This document shows, one piece after another, positions 43,949 to 52,866 of a stretch of DNA of 64,000 nt; within the stretch, counting starts at the first letter, position 1, and each line of letters opens with the position of its first letter. This stretch comes from Streptomyces sp. NBC_01775 (GTDB lineage: Bacteria > Actinomycetota > Actinomycetes > Streptomycetales > Streptomycetaceae). The stretch covers positions 4,154,001 through 4,218,000 of the forward strand of contig NZ_CP109104.1 of NCBI RefSeq assembly GCF_035917675.1, written 5' to 3'. The translations under genes and the position numbers were made by a program. The notes under the pieces were generated by a model. It did no database searches. It was given only the letters and a program-made list of their open reading frames with translations, and was not told the DNA's origin.

Positions 43949-45231
43949 CGCTGAAGAGCCTCCCGAAGACGAGTGATGTACCAGTTGCAGAACGCCTCGA
44001 CCTGGTATTCCGTCGGGGCGTACGGGCCTGGCTCGTACGCCGGGCTGGAGATCCCCTGCTGAGCGCGGGCGACGAGGCGTGCGTCCTGCTCGTTCGTCGC
44101 GGTCCAGATCTTCACCAGCGTGTCCGGGTCGTAGTCCACGCCCTCGGTGGCCTCCGGATGGACGAGCCACGTGGTGCGCAGCAGTGTCTTGTCCGGGGCG
44201 ACGGGGAGGACGCTGAAGGTGACCGCGTAGTCGCTGACGACGTGGAACCAGGAGTTGGGCTGAAGGTGCAGAGCCAGATGCCCGAGGCGGGGCGTGGGCA
44301 GGTCGCCCAGTAGACGGTGGCATGCCGCTCTGCCGTCCGGGGTGAAGGATTCACCGGCGAGGTCGAGGGCGTCGCGCTGGATCCGGAATCCGGTGGCGCG
44401 GTTGTCCAGTTCCTCTAGGAGGGCGTACGGCAGGCCGAGCCTCTCGTACGTTTCGCGCATCTCGGCGTCGGCCCGCAGGTAGCGTTCGTGCGCCGGGCGC
44501 AACCGCGTGGGGACGTTCTCCTCGGTGTAGCCGTAGGTGGGGAAGAAGGTGCGCAACAGCTCGGGGTGTTCGTCGCAGTGGTAGCACTCCCGGTTGTTCT
44601 CCATCACGAGTTTCCAGTTGCCGTCCTCGACGAGGTCGGTCCGCGCCGCCACCTTGGCGCGGCGTAGCTCGTGCGGAAGAAGGTACGGCTCGACGCGCGC
44701 GGCGACCTCGGCGAAATCGGCGGGCGGCTCGTCGGCGAGACAGACGAACACGAGCCCGCCGACGCTGCGCACGTGGACCGCTTTGAGTCCGAAGCAGCTA
44801 CGGTCGAAGTGCGCCGGCTGGGACGGGGCGTGCCGAAGTGCGCCGTCCGCACCGTAGGTCCATTTGTGGTAGCCACAGACCAGGTTCCCGGCCGATCCAC
44901 GCCCTGCTTCCAGGATGCGGGCGCCACGGTGACGGCAGACGTTGTGGAAGGCCCGGAGGTTCTCGTCGTCGTCGCGCAGGACGATGACCGAGTACGGCCC
45001 GATGTCCACGGTGGTGTAGTCGCCCGGCTCAGGCACCTCCGCGTCCACAGCCACGAAGACCCATTGACGGGTGAAGATCGCTGCGATGTCGAGGTCGAAG
45101 AACTCCCGGTCGGTGTAGAACGGGCCTTCCAGGCTGCGGCCTGCGCACCGTCGCGCCACCGCGTCCCCTGTCCGGGACACTTCCGGCGTCCGGGGCACTT
45201 CCGGCATCTTGGTGTCTCCCAACGATGTCAC
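43945..45231 (-). CDS. Rieske oxygenase for betaine or proline-betaine demethylation (GbcA/Stc2-like)
   Basis: A 428-residue terminal oxygenase. The Rieske cluster CRHRG...CGYHKW (C-x-H-x(n)-C-x2-H) and the mononuclear iron site NNRECYHCDEHPELL are conserved as in GbcA (glycine betaine) and Stc2 (stachydrine) demethylases rather than ring dioxygenases. It oxidatively removes an N-methyl group as formaldehyde. GTG 45231 follows GAGGAG. With the reductase and the flavin demethylase it gives sequential demethylation. Betaine versus proline betaine cannot be decided by sequence alone. Confidence 0.85.
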   Translation of the reverse strand: MTSLGDTKMPEVPRTPEVSRTGDAVARRCAGRSLEGPFYTDREFFDLDIAAIFTRQWVFVAVDAEVPEPGDYTTVDIGPYSVIVLRDDDENLRAFHNVCRHRGARILEAGRGSAGNLVCGYHKWTYGADGALRHAPSQPAHFDRSCFGLKAVHVRSVGGLVFVCLADEPPADFAEVAARVEPYLLPHELRRAKVAARTDLVEDGNWKLVMENNRECYHCDEHPELLRTFFPTYGYTEENVPTRLRPAHERYLRADAEMRETYERLGLPYALLEELDNRATGFRIQRDALDLAGESFTPDGRAACHRLLGDLPTPRLGHLALHLQPNSWFHVVSDYAVTFSVLPVAPDKTLLRTTWLVHPEATEGVDYDPDTLVKIWTATNEQDARLVARAQQGISSPAYEPGPYAPTEYQVEAFCNWYITRLREALQR

Positions 45232-45300
45232 GCTGTTCTCCTCTCGCTGCTGATCCCTGGCGACGGCCTTCCGGCGACGATCAGCCCCGGCACACCTGGG

Positions 45301-45345
45301 CTGTGCTTGCTTCTGCTGTGCTCGCATCTGCTGTGCTCGCATCTG
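45301..45345. repeat. Three 15-bp tandem repeats
   Basis: CTGTGCTCGCATCTG repeated three times (first copy with two changes) between the Rieske gene and the flavoenzyme gene. Further CCGGTCTG-type copies follow to 45400. Confidence 0.75.
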
Positions 45346-45400
45346 CGGAAGCGGGTCTGACGGGAGCCGGTCTGCGGCGGCCGGTCTGGCGGAAGCCGGG

Positions 45401-47500
45401 TCACATCGGCAGGCACAACCGCAGTGCGTCCAGGACCGCGGCGTGGATGTTGCGGCTGGTCACCGCATCGCCGATGCGGAACAGCTGATAGCGGCCCTCG
45501 GGGTTCGTGACCTCCCGCTGCGGCTCACCGGCCAGCAGTTCGCGATGGTTCAGCCGGCCGAGGTTGCTCGACCCGGAGAGCAGGTCCCAGTAGAGGTCCG
45601 CATGGGGCAGCGTCCCGTGCTCCACCACCACGTGCTGCACGACCCGCTCCGTCTCCGTGGCCGCGTACTCGCTGCGCAGGGTCGCGATGAGGCGGCCGTC
45701 TTCCGCGCGGCGCACGGACAGCAGCCGGTGCGCCAGGGTGGTGGTCACCGCGTGTTCGGCGAAGGCCCGCAGGTAGGCCGGCGCATTCATGCTGCCGACG
45801 TCGGGTGCGAGCGTGCGCTCCGGCGTCACGTACTCGATCGAGATGCCCTTCCGGGCCAGCACCTCTACAGCGTCCAGCCCCGGATAGGCCCCGTTGTCGT
45901 CGTAGACCAGTACGCGTCCTTGGGGACGCAGGGTCCCGCTGAGAACGTCCCACGTATCGGCCACGGCATCCGCGCCCTTCGCGCCTTCCACGCCCTTCGC
46001 ACGCTCCGCGCCTTCCGCGCCTTCCGCGCCTTCCCCGAGAAACGCGGAGTTGGGGAGGCCGCCCGTGGCGACGAGGACGATGTCGGGACGTTCCATCAGA
46101 ACGTCTTCCGCCTCGGCGAGGACTCCGAACCGAAGGTCGACGCCGAGCCGCTTGCACTCGTCGACGCGCCAGTCGACGATGCCGAGGAGATCCCGCCTGC
46201 GCGGGTTCGAAGCGGCGATACGTATCTGTCCGCCAGGCAGCTCACCTGCCTCGTACAGCACGACTTCGTGCCCGCGTTCGCCCAGCACCCGGGCCGCTTC
46301 CAGCCCTGCGGGTCCGCCGCCGACGATCACGGCCCTCTTCCGCTCTGCCGCGGGCGGGACCGTGTGCGGCAGCTGAAGCTCCCGCCCGGTGGACGGGTTA
46401 TGGATGCACTTGGTGTCGCCGGAATCGTAGATCGCGTCCAGGCAGTAACTCGCGCCCACGCAGGGCCGGATGCGGTCCTCGGCTCCGGCAGCCACTTTGG
46501 CCACCAGGTGCGGGTCCGCGATCTGAGCCCGGGTCATGCCGACCAGGTCGAGCATGCCCTCCCGCACGGCATGCCGCGCGGTGGCGACATCGGCGATACG
46601 GCCGGCGTGCATCACAGGGACATCGAGTCGGCGCTTGACCTCCGCCGTGAATTCCAGGAACGGCGCCGAAGGCGTACCCATGGACGGAATCGCCCTCGCC
46701 AGAGCGGCATCGCTTTCGATCGAACCCCGAATGGTGCTGACGAAGTCGATGCCGTCCGCGATGTACCGCCGGGCTGCCTCCAATGCCTCCTCGAAGGTCA
46801 ACCCGCCTGGCCGGTCCTCCTTCATCATCATGCGGATACCGACGACGAATTCGGGACCGACCGCGGACCGGATCGCGCGGATCACCCGGCGCGGGAAGGC
46901 CATCCGCCCCGCGAGGCTCCCGCCGAGTTCATCCCTCCGCTGGTTCGTCGTCGGCGACAGAAAGCTGTCCAGAAAGTGGCCGTACGACTGGATCTCTATG
47001 CCGTCGAGGCCGCTCTCCTCGCAGCGCGCGGCTGCGTCGGCGTAGTCCTGCACGATGCGGTCCAGGTCCCACGGCTCGGCTTCCTTGGGAAAGGCGCGAT
47101 GTGCGGGTTCACGCAATGGGGACGCGGAAAGGACCGGCAGCCAATCGCCTGTGTAGTTGCTGGTACGCCGTCCCAGATGGGTGACCTGGCACATCACCGC
47201 GGCCCCGGCTTCGTGGACATCGTCGGCCAGCCGCCGGAGCCAGGGCACCACGTCATCGCGGTAGAGCAGCAGGTTGCCGAAGGACGGCGGACTGTCGGGT
47301 GACACGACCGCCGAGCCACCAACCATCGTCAGCCCGACCCCGCCCCTGGCCTTCTCCAGGTGGTACATCCGGTACCGGTCCCGGGGCAGACCGTCTTCCC
47401 CGAACGCCGGCTCGTGCGAGGTGCTCACCACTCTGTTGCGCAAGGTGAGGTTCTTGATCGTGAAGGGCTGGAGCAGGGGATCCGTCACTCGCGTACGCAT
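45401..47500 (-). CDS. FMN/FAD iron-sulfur N-demethylase (DgcA/StcD-like, TMADH family)
   Basis: A 699-residue Old-Yellow-Enzyme-type flavoprotein. Residues 1-350 form the FMN barrel (PFTIKNLTLRNRVV start, VCQVTHLGRRTS-like), about 350-380 the cluster region PCVGASYCLDAIY...KCIHNPSTGRE, and the rest FAD/NAD folds (VIVGGGPAGLEAARVL). IHNPxTGRE resembles dimethylglycine and N-methylproline demethylases. The second cluster cysteine of the TMADH pattern is Ala here, so cluster binding should be checked. A nine-bp-repeat insert (EGAEGAEGAERAKGVEGAKG) lies in the C-terminal part. ATG 47500 has GAGGAG 4 nt before it. It likely completes the demethylation begun by the Rieske pair. Confidence 0.85.
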   Translation of the reverse strand: MRTRVTDPLLQPFTIKNLTLRNRVVSTSHEPAFGEDGLPRDRYRMYHLEKARGGVGLTMVGGSAVVSPDSPPSFGNLLLYRDDVVPWLRRLADDVHEAGAAVMCQVTHLGRRTSNYTGDWLPVLSASPLREPAHRAFPKEAEPWDLDRIVQDYADAAARCEESGLDGIEIQSYGHFLDSFLSPTTNQRRDELGGSLAGRMAFPRRVIRAIRSAVGPEFVVGIRMMMKEDRPGGLTFEEALEAARRYIADGIDFVSTIRGSIESDAALARAIPSMGTPSAPFLEFTAEVKRRLDVPVMHAGRIADVATARHAVREGMLDLVGMTRAQIADPHLVAKVAAGAEDRIRPCVGASYCLDAIYDSGDTKCIHNPSTGRELQLPHTVPPAAERKRAVIVGGGPAGLEAARVLGERGHEVVLYEAGELPGGQIRIAASNPRRRDLLGIVDWRVDECKRLGVDLRFGVLAEAEDVLMERPDIVLVATGGLPNSAFLGEGAEGAEGAERAKGVEGAKGADAVADTWDVLSGTLRPQGRVLVYDDNGAYPGLDAVEVLARKGISIEYVTPERTLAPDVGSMNAPAYLRAFAEHAVTTTLAHRLLSVRRAEDGRLIATLRSEYAATETERVVQHVVVEHGTLPHADLYWDLLSGSSNLGRLNHRELLAGEPQREVTNPEGRYQLFRIGDAVTSRNIHAAVLDALRLCLPM

Positions 47501-48010
47501 GGCGCTCCTCGTGAACCGTCCGGGATGGCCTGGAGGACTGTGCGTCGTCTCCAGCGCCGCCATGGCAGCCGCAGCGCTACGCCGCAGCAGTTACTCGGAA
47601 AAGGAGAAGCCGACCCCGAGCCATTCGCTTCGAGGCAGGCAGAAAGGTGGACAGACAGGCAGAACTGATCGCATCGGCAAGGAGGTTGAACCCCCTTCGC
47701 GCGGTACGCCCCAGCATGGAGCCCGCTATTGCCCACGGACAATCAAACGGTGTCGCAGGAAACCATGCGAACCCCCTACAAGATCGACAGCCGCCCTCTC
47801 CTTCCCGAGACGCCCAACGCCTGCTACCGCGAAGCACGCCTGGCGACATCCACTCCCTGACCACAGATGCCCGACGGGCCGGCGCGGGACCGGACAGACT
47901 CACCAGAGCTGCACGAATCCGACACCCACCGCGCGGAGAGCGACCACGACAGCACACCCACGCCCCCCGTTCCACTCCCACCCCCACAACCCCACCAGCA
48001 CAGGAGCACG
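47501..48010. other. Long intergenic stretch before the attachment site
   Basis: About 510 bases with no gene I can support. It must include the promoter of the demethylase operon on the minus strand. Several frames are open across it because of composition, but none has a start signal, domain or conserved end. Confidence 0.45.
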
Positions 48011-48046
48011 AAAAAGCCCAGGTCACACGAGGTGTGACCTGGGCTT
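48011..48046 (-). terminator. tRNA terminator hairpin
   Basis: A perfect 15-bp stem (48014-48028 with 48032-48046) and GAG loop, ending on the minus strand in TTTTT. It is the native terminator of the tRNA-Thr whose 3' fragment is adjacent. Confidence 0.85.
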
Positions 48047-48052
48047 CAGGTG

Positions 48053-48094
48053 AGCCGCCTAGGGGAGTCGAACCCCTGACCTACGCATTACGAG
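48053..48094 (-). other. tRNA-Thr(CGT) 3' fragment, probable attachment site
   Basis: Reading the minus strand, anticodon loop CTCGTAA, stem 3' strand TGCGT, variable loop AGGTC, a full T-arm AGGGGTTCGACTCCCCT, acceptor 3' strand AGGCGGC and discriminator are present. The 5' half is absent; beyond 48095 the sequence does not pair with the anticodon stem. A duplicated 3' half of a tRNA gene with its natural terminator is what integration of a tyrosine-recombinase element leaves at one end. The chromosome would lie to the left and the element to the right. Confidence 0.72.
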
Positions 48095-48277
48095 GGCTGG
48101 CAGGATCGTGCCAAGTGGTGATCCGTGATCGCTCTCGATCCAGTATTGCCTGGTCAGAAACATGTCGGGTTTAGGGGTGTGACGGACGGTCCAGAGAGTG
48201 ATGGACCGTCCGCTCACGCAACGCTCACGCAGACTGGCGCTCATCTCCCAGCAGACTCGCGTGAGGTTGCCCCGTCG
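48095..48277. other. Junction region with hairpin
   Basis: 183 bases between the tRNA fragment and the specificity-subunit gene. A 10-bp perfect hairpin (GGACGGTCCA/TGGACCGTCC, 48184-48211) may end transcription of the restriction-modification genes. GCGTGAGC-type direct repeats follow it. No integrase remnant is recognisable. Confidence 0.45.
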
Positions 48278-49249
48278 TCACTCGGCGTCGTCAGTCTCGT
48301 CTTCAAGATCTTCGATCACTGCGGCAACACTCGACATGAAGATGTGATGCTTGTCGTCGTTCGCCAGATAGGTCACAAGGTTCTCTCGCAGACGCTGAGT
48401 TCCCAGGTAGTACTCCCGAAACGCCTTCGAGACCTCGTCTGCCACTTCGCGGCTCGGAGGAATAGGGATACGAATTTCCCTATACCGTCGGCCAACATCT
48501 TCACGGTTGGTCTGCATGAAGACAACGCGGTCCCACTGTCGGCGTACGGCCTTCAGCGTCATTGCCCACAAGAGATAGAAGTTATCGAAGGGCGCCGACT
48601 CTGATGCTCGCAACACCAGCACCTCTTTGGTCAGCACGACCCTCTCTTGCCCCGGCATGATTACCGCAAAATCGCCGATGTTTTTGCTGGTCCGGATTGG
48701 GGTGATCAGGTCATATTCTTCGAGCCCGGATTCACTCCCCTTCCAAAAGCGTTCAGCAACCACATCGGGCACGCGATTCGTTGGATTGATATTCATCTGT
48801 CCGGCGCGAATATCGGAAACCTTGATGTAGGGAATGTGCCCGGTTCGAAAATCTGCCGACGGGCTCCCATGCCCATGCATCGAGACCAACACTTGATCGT
48901 CGACCAATTCACCGATAGAAGCACTAGCGAACGTCCCCATCTCGGGTGTGTCCATAAGCGTAAAGAAGTCACGCACTGAACGTTCATCGAAATAGTTTGG
49001 AACGGCAGTTAGGCGGTCAGTGAGCTCGGCCTCATCTACCCACCGACTCGTTTTAGTCGTATCGAACTCGTCCACGAGAGCTGTTGTGTCTGCGGCGATC
49101 TGGTCGTCGACTACATCTGTTCGAGTGCCAGTATCAGCATCAACAACGAAGAGTTCCTCGCCATCCTTGTTGATGCCTACTGTCGGAGCGTAGGAAACGA
49201 ATACCTGACCATCACGGAACCAAGCCGGCCTATGCACCATGGAAATCAC
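48278..49249 (-). CDS. Restriction-modification specificity (S) subunit-like protein
   Basis: A 323-residue protein with the look of a single-TRD HsdS-type recognition subunit: IPYIKVSDIRAGQMNINPTNRVP matches the conserved region between target-recognition domain and spacer helix; VVLTKEVLVLRASE and PPSREVADEVSKAFREYYLGTQRLRENL are the coiled-coil that would bind the methylase. Its GTG overlaps the methylase stop (GTGA), so the two are translated together. Base composition is lower in GC than its neighbours. ATG 49240 is another possible start. Target sequence is unknown. Confidence 0.72.
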   Translation of the reverse strand: MISMVHRPAWFRDGQVFVSYAPTVGINKDGEELFVVDADTGTRTDVVDDQIAADTTALVDEFDTTKTSRWVDEAELTDRLTAVPNYFDERSVRDFFTLMDTPEMGTFASASIGELVDDQVLVSMHGHGSPSADFRTGHIPYIKVSDIRAGQMNINPTNRVPDVVAERFWKGSESGLEEYDLITPIRTSKNIGDFAVIMPGQERVVLTKEVLVLRASESAPFDNFYLLWAMTLKAVRRQWDRVVFMQTNREDVGRRYREIRIPIPPSREVADEVSKAFREYYLGTQRLRENLVTYLANDDKHHIFMSSVAAVIEDLEDETDDAE

Positions 49250-50844
49250 TTCTTCTCAAAGACGTAGAAGTTAGTCTTCGCTCGGCAGAACCCCTGAAAC
49301 GCTTCCATGGGGATGTTCAGGAATCCCCGTAGGACGAAGCGAGCACTCAGCCATTCTGGCAGCCATTTATACGTAGGCGAGAAGAAGTACGTTTCCGGCA
49401 GAATGATCCCGAGTCTGCCGCCACTCATCAGGAGCCTGTGCGCGCGCTCAAGGAAAACGAGACCAATTTCAAGGTCGGCATACTCGCCCTGTTTCCGGTT
49501 GGCCGCAGCCGCGATACTGTAATCGTTACGACGCGCATCAACCTTGCCGACCTTAAGGTTCTTACCGAAGGGCGGATTTGTGATCACCACCGTAAAAGAC
49601 CCGTCACTGAGAGGCCGCTCGAGTTGAGGGTAGTCCCTTCCCCACCGGTCCCCTCTTATCGAATCCCCAATGTGCACGTTGGCAGAACCGTCCCCAAGGC
49701 CCACCATAATTGCCCGAGTGAGCTTCACGTTAATGGAGTCTTTGTCCACTCCATAGATGTTCCGGTGTGCCCACGTCCGCGCCGCGGCGGCAGAGTCACC
49801 AGCAGGAATGCGTTCGACCAACGAGAGGAACGCTTCGGTGAGGAATCCGCCGGTTCCACATGCCGGGTCGATGATCTTGTCTTCCAGGCGAATATCCATC
49901 ATTTTGATGGCGGCAGCGATTACACGCTGCGGGGTGAAATACTGCCCTTCCCCCGCCTTCAGGTTCGCTCTGCGGAAGACCTGAAAGGCCGAAGAAATCG
50001 CTTCAGGCCCCACATCGTTCAGGTTCAGGCTGGAAAGCTCATACACCGATTCCTGAATGGTATGATCATCCAGCTCGAGGGTGCCTTCTCGATGCTCAGA
50101 AAATACTTCCGGTCGAAATTTCTTGAGTGCATCGAACTGCGCCTTCATCGCCTTAGCTGTTGCCGCTTCTCCCCCCTGGGAGAGTTGGAAAGTAACTGGC
50201 TTGCTGGGATCATACGATGCGTTTGAATCTGATTCCAGCTTGAGCAACAAGAGGTTGCAGAGTTCGTTGAGTTGCGCCTCCGAACGAGTCGACTGACTGT
50301 CCCGCGCAACCACAACATCCAACAAGCGACTAAAGATGGACCGCAATTGCCCGTTCTTCGGCGTGACCAATTCACCGAACGTCAAAGGCTTCTCGGAGGG
50401 GCGCGTAAACCCTTCCCCAGGCTGCGGCAGGCCGCGATTACGAAAGTGCCGAAACCTGCCGTCGGCGAGTTTATAGACCCTGACGTCATCGGAACCGTTG
50501 GTCCAATAACCCATCCGCGCACGCGGCTCACGGCCGAGGTAGATCTCGAGCTGAGAAACGCCAGCCTCAATCGTAGGCTGCTTGAATTCGCAGATGACCA
50601 GGAGGTGCTCCCAATCACCTGCATGCCGCACATCGTCAAAGATGGCCAGGTCTACAGGCCATCCAGCGAAGGACTTCCCTTCCTCCCGCTTCGCCGCGTC
50701 GTGGGGTGACTGCGGTACGCGCCATTCGGGCTGCCACTTCAGCTGGCCTGTGTCCCAACCTGCTTCCACGAGGCTCTTGATCGTCGGCCGCCGCACTTGC
50801 TGGTGCTCGGGGCCGCTGAGAGTACGCGAAGAGTCATCAGTCAC
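49246..50844 (-). CDS. Fused PD-(D/E)XK nuclease and N6-adenine DNA methylase
   Basis: A 532-residue protein with two parts. The N-terminal about 150 residues resemble the type I HsdR N-terminal nuclease, with Asp65 (WPVDLAIFDD) and Glu86-x-Lys88 (CEFKQP) fitting the PD-(D/E)XK triad. The rest is an HsdM-like methylase: helical part with LNELCNLLLLK, QYFTPQ (motif X, 301), DPACGTGGF (motif I, 326-334), NPPFGKN (motif IV, 423). Nuclease plus methylase in one chain with a separate S subunit recalls BcgI-like type IIB enzymes. No translocase gene is present. Start GTG follows a -10-like TAGAGT. Confidence 0.82.
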   Translation of the reverse strand: MTDDSSRTLSGPEHQQVRRPTIKSLVEAGWDTGQLKWQPEWRVPQSPHDAAKREEGKSFAGWPVDLAIFDDVRHAGDWEHLLVICEFKQPTIEAGVSQLEIYLGREPRARMGYWTNGSDDVRVYKLADGRFRHFRNRGLPQPGEGFTRPSEKPLTFGELVTPKNGQLRSIFSRLLDVVVARDSQSTRSEAQLNELCNLLLLKLESDSNASYDPSKPVTFQLSQGGEAATAKAMKAQFDALKKFRPEVFSEHREGTLELDDHTIQESVYELSSLNLNDVGPEAISSAFQVFRRANLKAGEGQYFTPQRVIAAAIKMMDIRLEDKIIDPACGTGGFLTEAFLSLVERIPAGDSAAAARTWAHRNIYGVDKDSINVKLTRAIMVGLGDGSANVHIGDSIRGDRWGRDYPQLERPLSDGSFTVVITNPPFGKNLKVGKVDARRNDYSIAAAANRKQGEYADLEIGLVFLERAHRLLMSGGRLGIILPETYFFSPTYKWLPEWLSARFVLRGFLNIPMEAFQGFCRAKTNFYVFEKK

Positions 50845-50850
50845 CCCGCA

Positions 50851-50856
50851 ACTCTA
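50851..50856 (-). promoter_or_regulatory. -10 box for a leaderless start
   Basis: On the minus strand TAGAGT is followed by TGCGGG and GTG at 50844, so the methylase mRNA may be leaderless. The intergenic space to the tRNA (50857-51086) holds nothing else recognised. Confidence 0.4.
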
Positions 50857-51086
50857 GCCGCTCGCTGGAGGACAGAAGTGTAGGAGGGTGGGGAGCGCTT
50901 GCGCCGACACGGCTACGTACTCAGCGGATGCCAGACTCTGAGTGGAATCAGGGCAGGAATCGGGTCACCTATGGTTTTCGCTGGTGCGGGGGCACGTAGT
51001 CCACCCGGCCACGCTCGCTGAAACGACTGACGGCCGACCAACGTCAGCGGGCCGGCCGTCCAAGATGTCCTGATACAACAGGTTCG

Positions 51087-51160
51087 TAGCGGGGACAGGA
51101 TTTGAACCTGCGACCTCTGGGTTATGAGCCCAGCGAGCTACCGAACTGCTCCACCCCGCG
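51087..51160 (-). tRNA. Initiator tRNA-fMet (CAT)
   Basis: On the minus strand the gene starts CGCGGGGTGGAGCAG and contains anticodon loop CTCATAA flanked by the GGG/CCC pairs specific to initiators, T-arm CAGGTTCAAATCCTG and acceptor CCCCGCT-A. Position 1 C opposes U72, so the first pair is unformed, as required of initiator tRNA. CCA is not encoded. It lies between the restriction genes and gltX on the opposite strand from gltX. Confidence 0.95.
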
Positions 51161-51424
51161 TCGGTGCCTCAAGTCTACTCCATGTCGAGGCCCCCCTGTC
51201 GGTCCCTCGCCAGGCCCCTTGTCCCTGATGCCGTTACGGGGACCTTCGTGCGCTGCCGCAGGCTACTGGCGGTCGCCCCACTTCAGAGGTTCCTCGGCCT
51301 GGCGACACCACGCGGTGAGGTTCAGCGATCCGGACGGGTGGGCCCATGGCTGCGGCGCAAGAAGTGCACCTCGCGGCGCGTCTGTGGTCACGCGCTTGCG
51401 GTCCGGCCAGAGGCCAAATCTCGA

Positions 51425-51430
51425 TACCAT
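51425..51430 (+). promoter_or_regulatory. -10 box for a leaderless gltX
   Basis: TACCAT ends 7 nt before ATG 51438, with GGGCGGC between. The in-frame ATG at 51429 would overlap this box, which favours 51438. Confidence 0.5.
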
Positions 51431-51437
51431 GGGCGGC

Positions 51438-52859
51438 ATGTCTGCTGCCCCGGTTCGTGTTCGTTTCGCCCCGTCTCCGACCGGCATGTTTCATGTTGGT
51501 GGGGCGCGGTCCGCTCTCTACAACTGGGCCGTGGCACGACAGTCCGGCGGCCGGTTCGTCCTGCGTATCGAGGACACGGACGCGGCGCGGAACAAGCCGG
51601 AGTGGATCGAGGGCATCGTCAGCGCGCTCGCGGCGATCGGCATCCATGCTGAGGACCCGGCCTTCGAGGGCCCGTACTTCCAGTCGGAGAACGCGGCCCG
51701 GCACAGCGAGGCGGCTCAGCAGCTCTTCGAGACCGGGCGGGCGTACTACTGCGACTGCACCCGTGAGCAGCTGAAGGAGCGCACGGGGTCGGAGCATCTC
51801 GGGTACGACGGGTTCTGTCGGGAGCGGGGGCTGGGCTTCGAGGTGGGGCGGGCGCTTCGGTTCCGGACGCCGGACGAGGGCGAGACCGTCGTGGTCGACC
51901 TGATCCGCGGGGAGCCGGCGTTCCCGAACAACGCGATCGAGGACTTCGTGATCGCTCGCGGCGACGGATCTCCCGTGTTCTTGATCGCCAATGTGGTCGA
52001 CGATCTGGATGAGGGGATCACGCAGGTCATCCGTGGCGACGAGCACCTGTCGAACACGCCGAAGCAGCAGCTGCTGTGGGAGGCGCTTGGCGCCGAGCCG
52101 CCGGTGTGGGCGCACCTGCCGGTGATCGTGAACGAGAAGCGGCAGAAGTTGTCCAAGCGTCGCGACAAGGTGGCGCTGGAGGACTACCTCGCCGACGGCT
52201 TCCTGCCCGATGCGCTGGTGAACTACCTCATGTTGCTCGGCTGGGGCCCCGGTGATGACCAGGAGATCAGGCCGTACGAGGAGCTGGAGCGGCTCTTCCG
52301 GATCGAGGATGTCGGGACGGCACCGGCCTTCTTCGACGTGAAGAAGCTGACGGCGTTCAACGGCGACTACATCCGCGCGCTGGCGCCGGAGGAGTTCGTC
52401 AAGGCGTGCGCGCCGTGGCTGGCGGCGCCGTACGCGCCTTGGCAGCCCGAGGCGTTCGACCCGGGCGTCTTCGAGCAGGTGGCCCCGCTGGCCCAGACCC
52501 GGCTGGCGCTGCTGTCGGAGATCACGGACAACGTGGACTTCCTCTTCCTCGACGAGCCGGTCTGGGACGAGGCGTCCTGGAACAAGGCGATGAAGGCGGG
52601 CGCCCTCGATATCCTGCGCGACGCCCGCGCCGAGCTGGCCACCACAGCGGACTGGCAGGCGGACGGTCTGAAGGCCGTACTGCTCGCCGTCGGTGAGAAG
52701 CACGGGCTGAAGCTGGGCAAGGCGCAGGCGCCCGTCCGGGTCGCGGTCACCGGCCGGACCGTCGGACTCCCCCTGTTCGAGTCCATGGAACTGCTCGGCC
52801 GGGACCGCGTGCTGGACCGTCTGGACGCCGCAGCCGAGAAGCTGGCCGCGCAGGCGTAG
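51438..52859 (+). CDS. gltX: Glutamyl-tRNA synthetase (probable second copy)
   Basis: A 473-residue class I synthetase charging tRNA-Glu. The HIGH-type motif is [21 protein letters not shown] (His19-Gly22), the KMSKS loop is KLSKRRD, and the substrate pocket [14 protein letters not shown] and [12 protein letters not shown] are conserved. The N-terminus [13 protein letters not shown] and [13 protein letters not shown] differ from the housekeeping actinobacterial enzyme I know (NPHVGLVRTALFNW), so I think this is a paralogue; I cannot confirm another copy from this window. It is convergent, 7 bp apart, with the unusual operon at 52867. Such copies may supply charged tRNA or confer resistance near antibiotic genes. 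Confidence 0.9.
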   Translation: MSAAPVRVRFAPSPTGMFHVGGARSALYNWAVARQSGGRFVLRIEDTDAARNKPEWIEGIVSALAAIGIHAEDPAFEGPYFQSENAARHSEAAQQLFETGRAYYCDCTREQLKERTGSEHLGYDGFCRERGLGFEVGRALRFRTPDEGETVVVDLIRGEPAFPNNAIEDFVIARGDGSPVFLIANVVDDLDEGITQVIRGDEHLSNTPKQQLLWEALGAEPPVWAHLPVIVNEKRQKLSKRRDKVALEDYLADGFLPDALVNYLMLLGWGPGDDQEIRPYEELERLFRIEDVGTAPAFFDVKKLTAFNGDYIRALAPEEFVKACAPWLAAPYAPWQPEAFDPGVFEQVAPLAQTRLALLSEITDNVDFLFLDEPVWDEASWNKAMKAGALDILRDARAELATTADWQADGLKAVLLAVGEKHGLKLGKAQAPVRVAVTGRTVGLPLFESMELLGRDRVLDRLDAAAEKLAAQA

Positions 52860-52866
52860 TTGTCGG

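Noticed and set aside
47274..48053. Open plus-strand frame over the region between the demethylase gene and the tRNA fragment
   Set aside because: No start signal, no domain; the C-terminal part is antisense to the tRNA terminator.
51087..51160. Second attachment site at the tRNA-fMet gene
   Set aside because: The tRNA is intact and no duplicated 3' fragment of it is present in the window.
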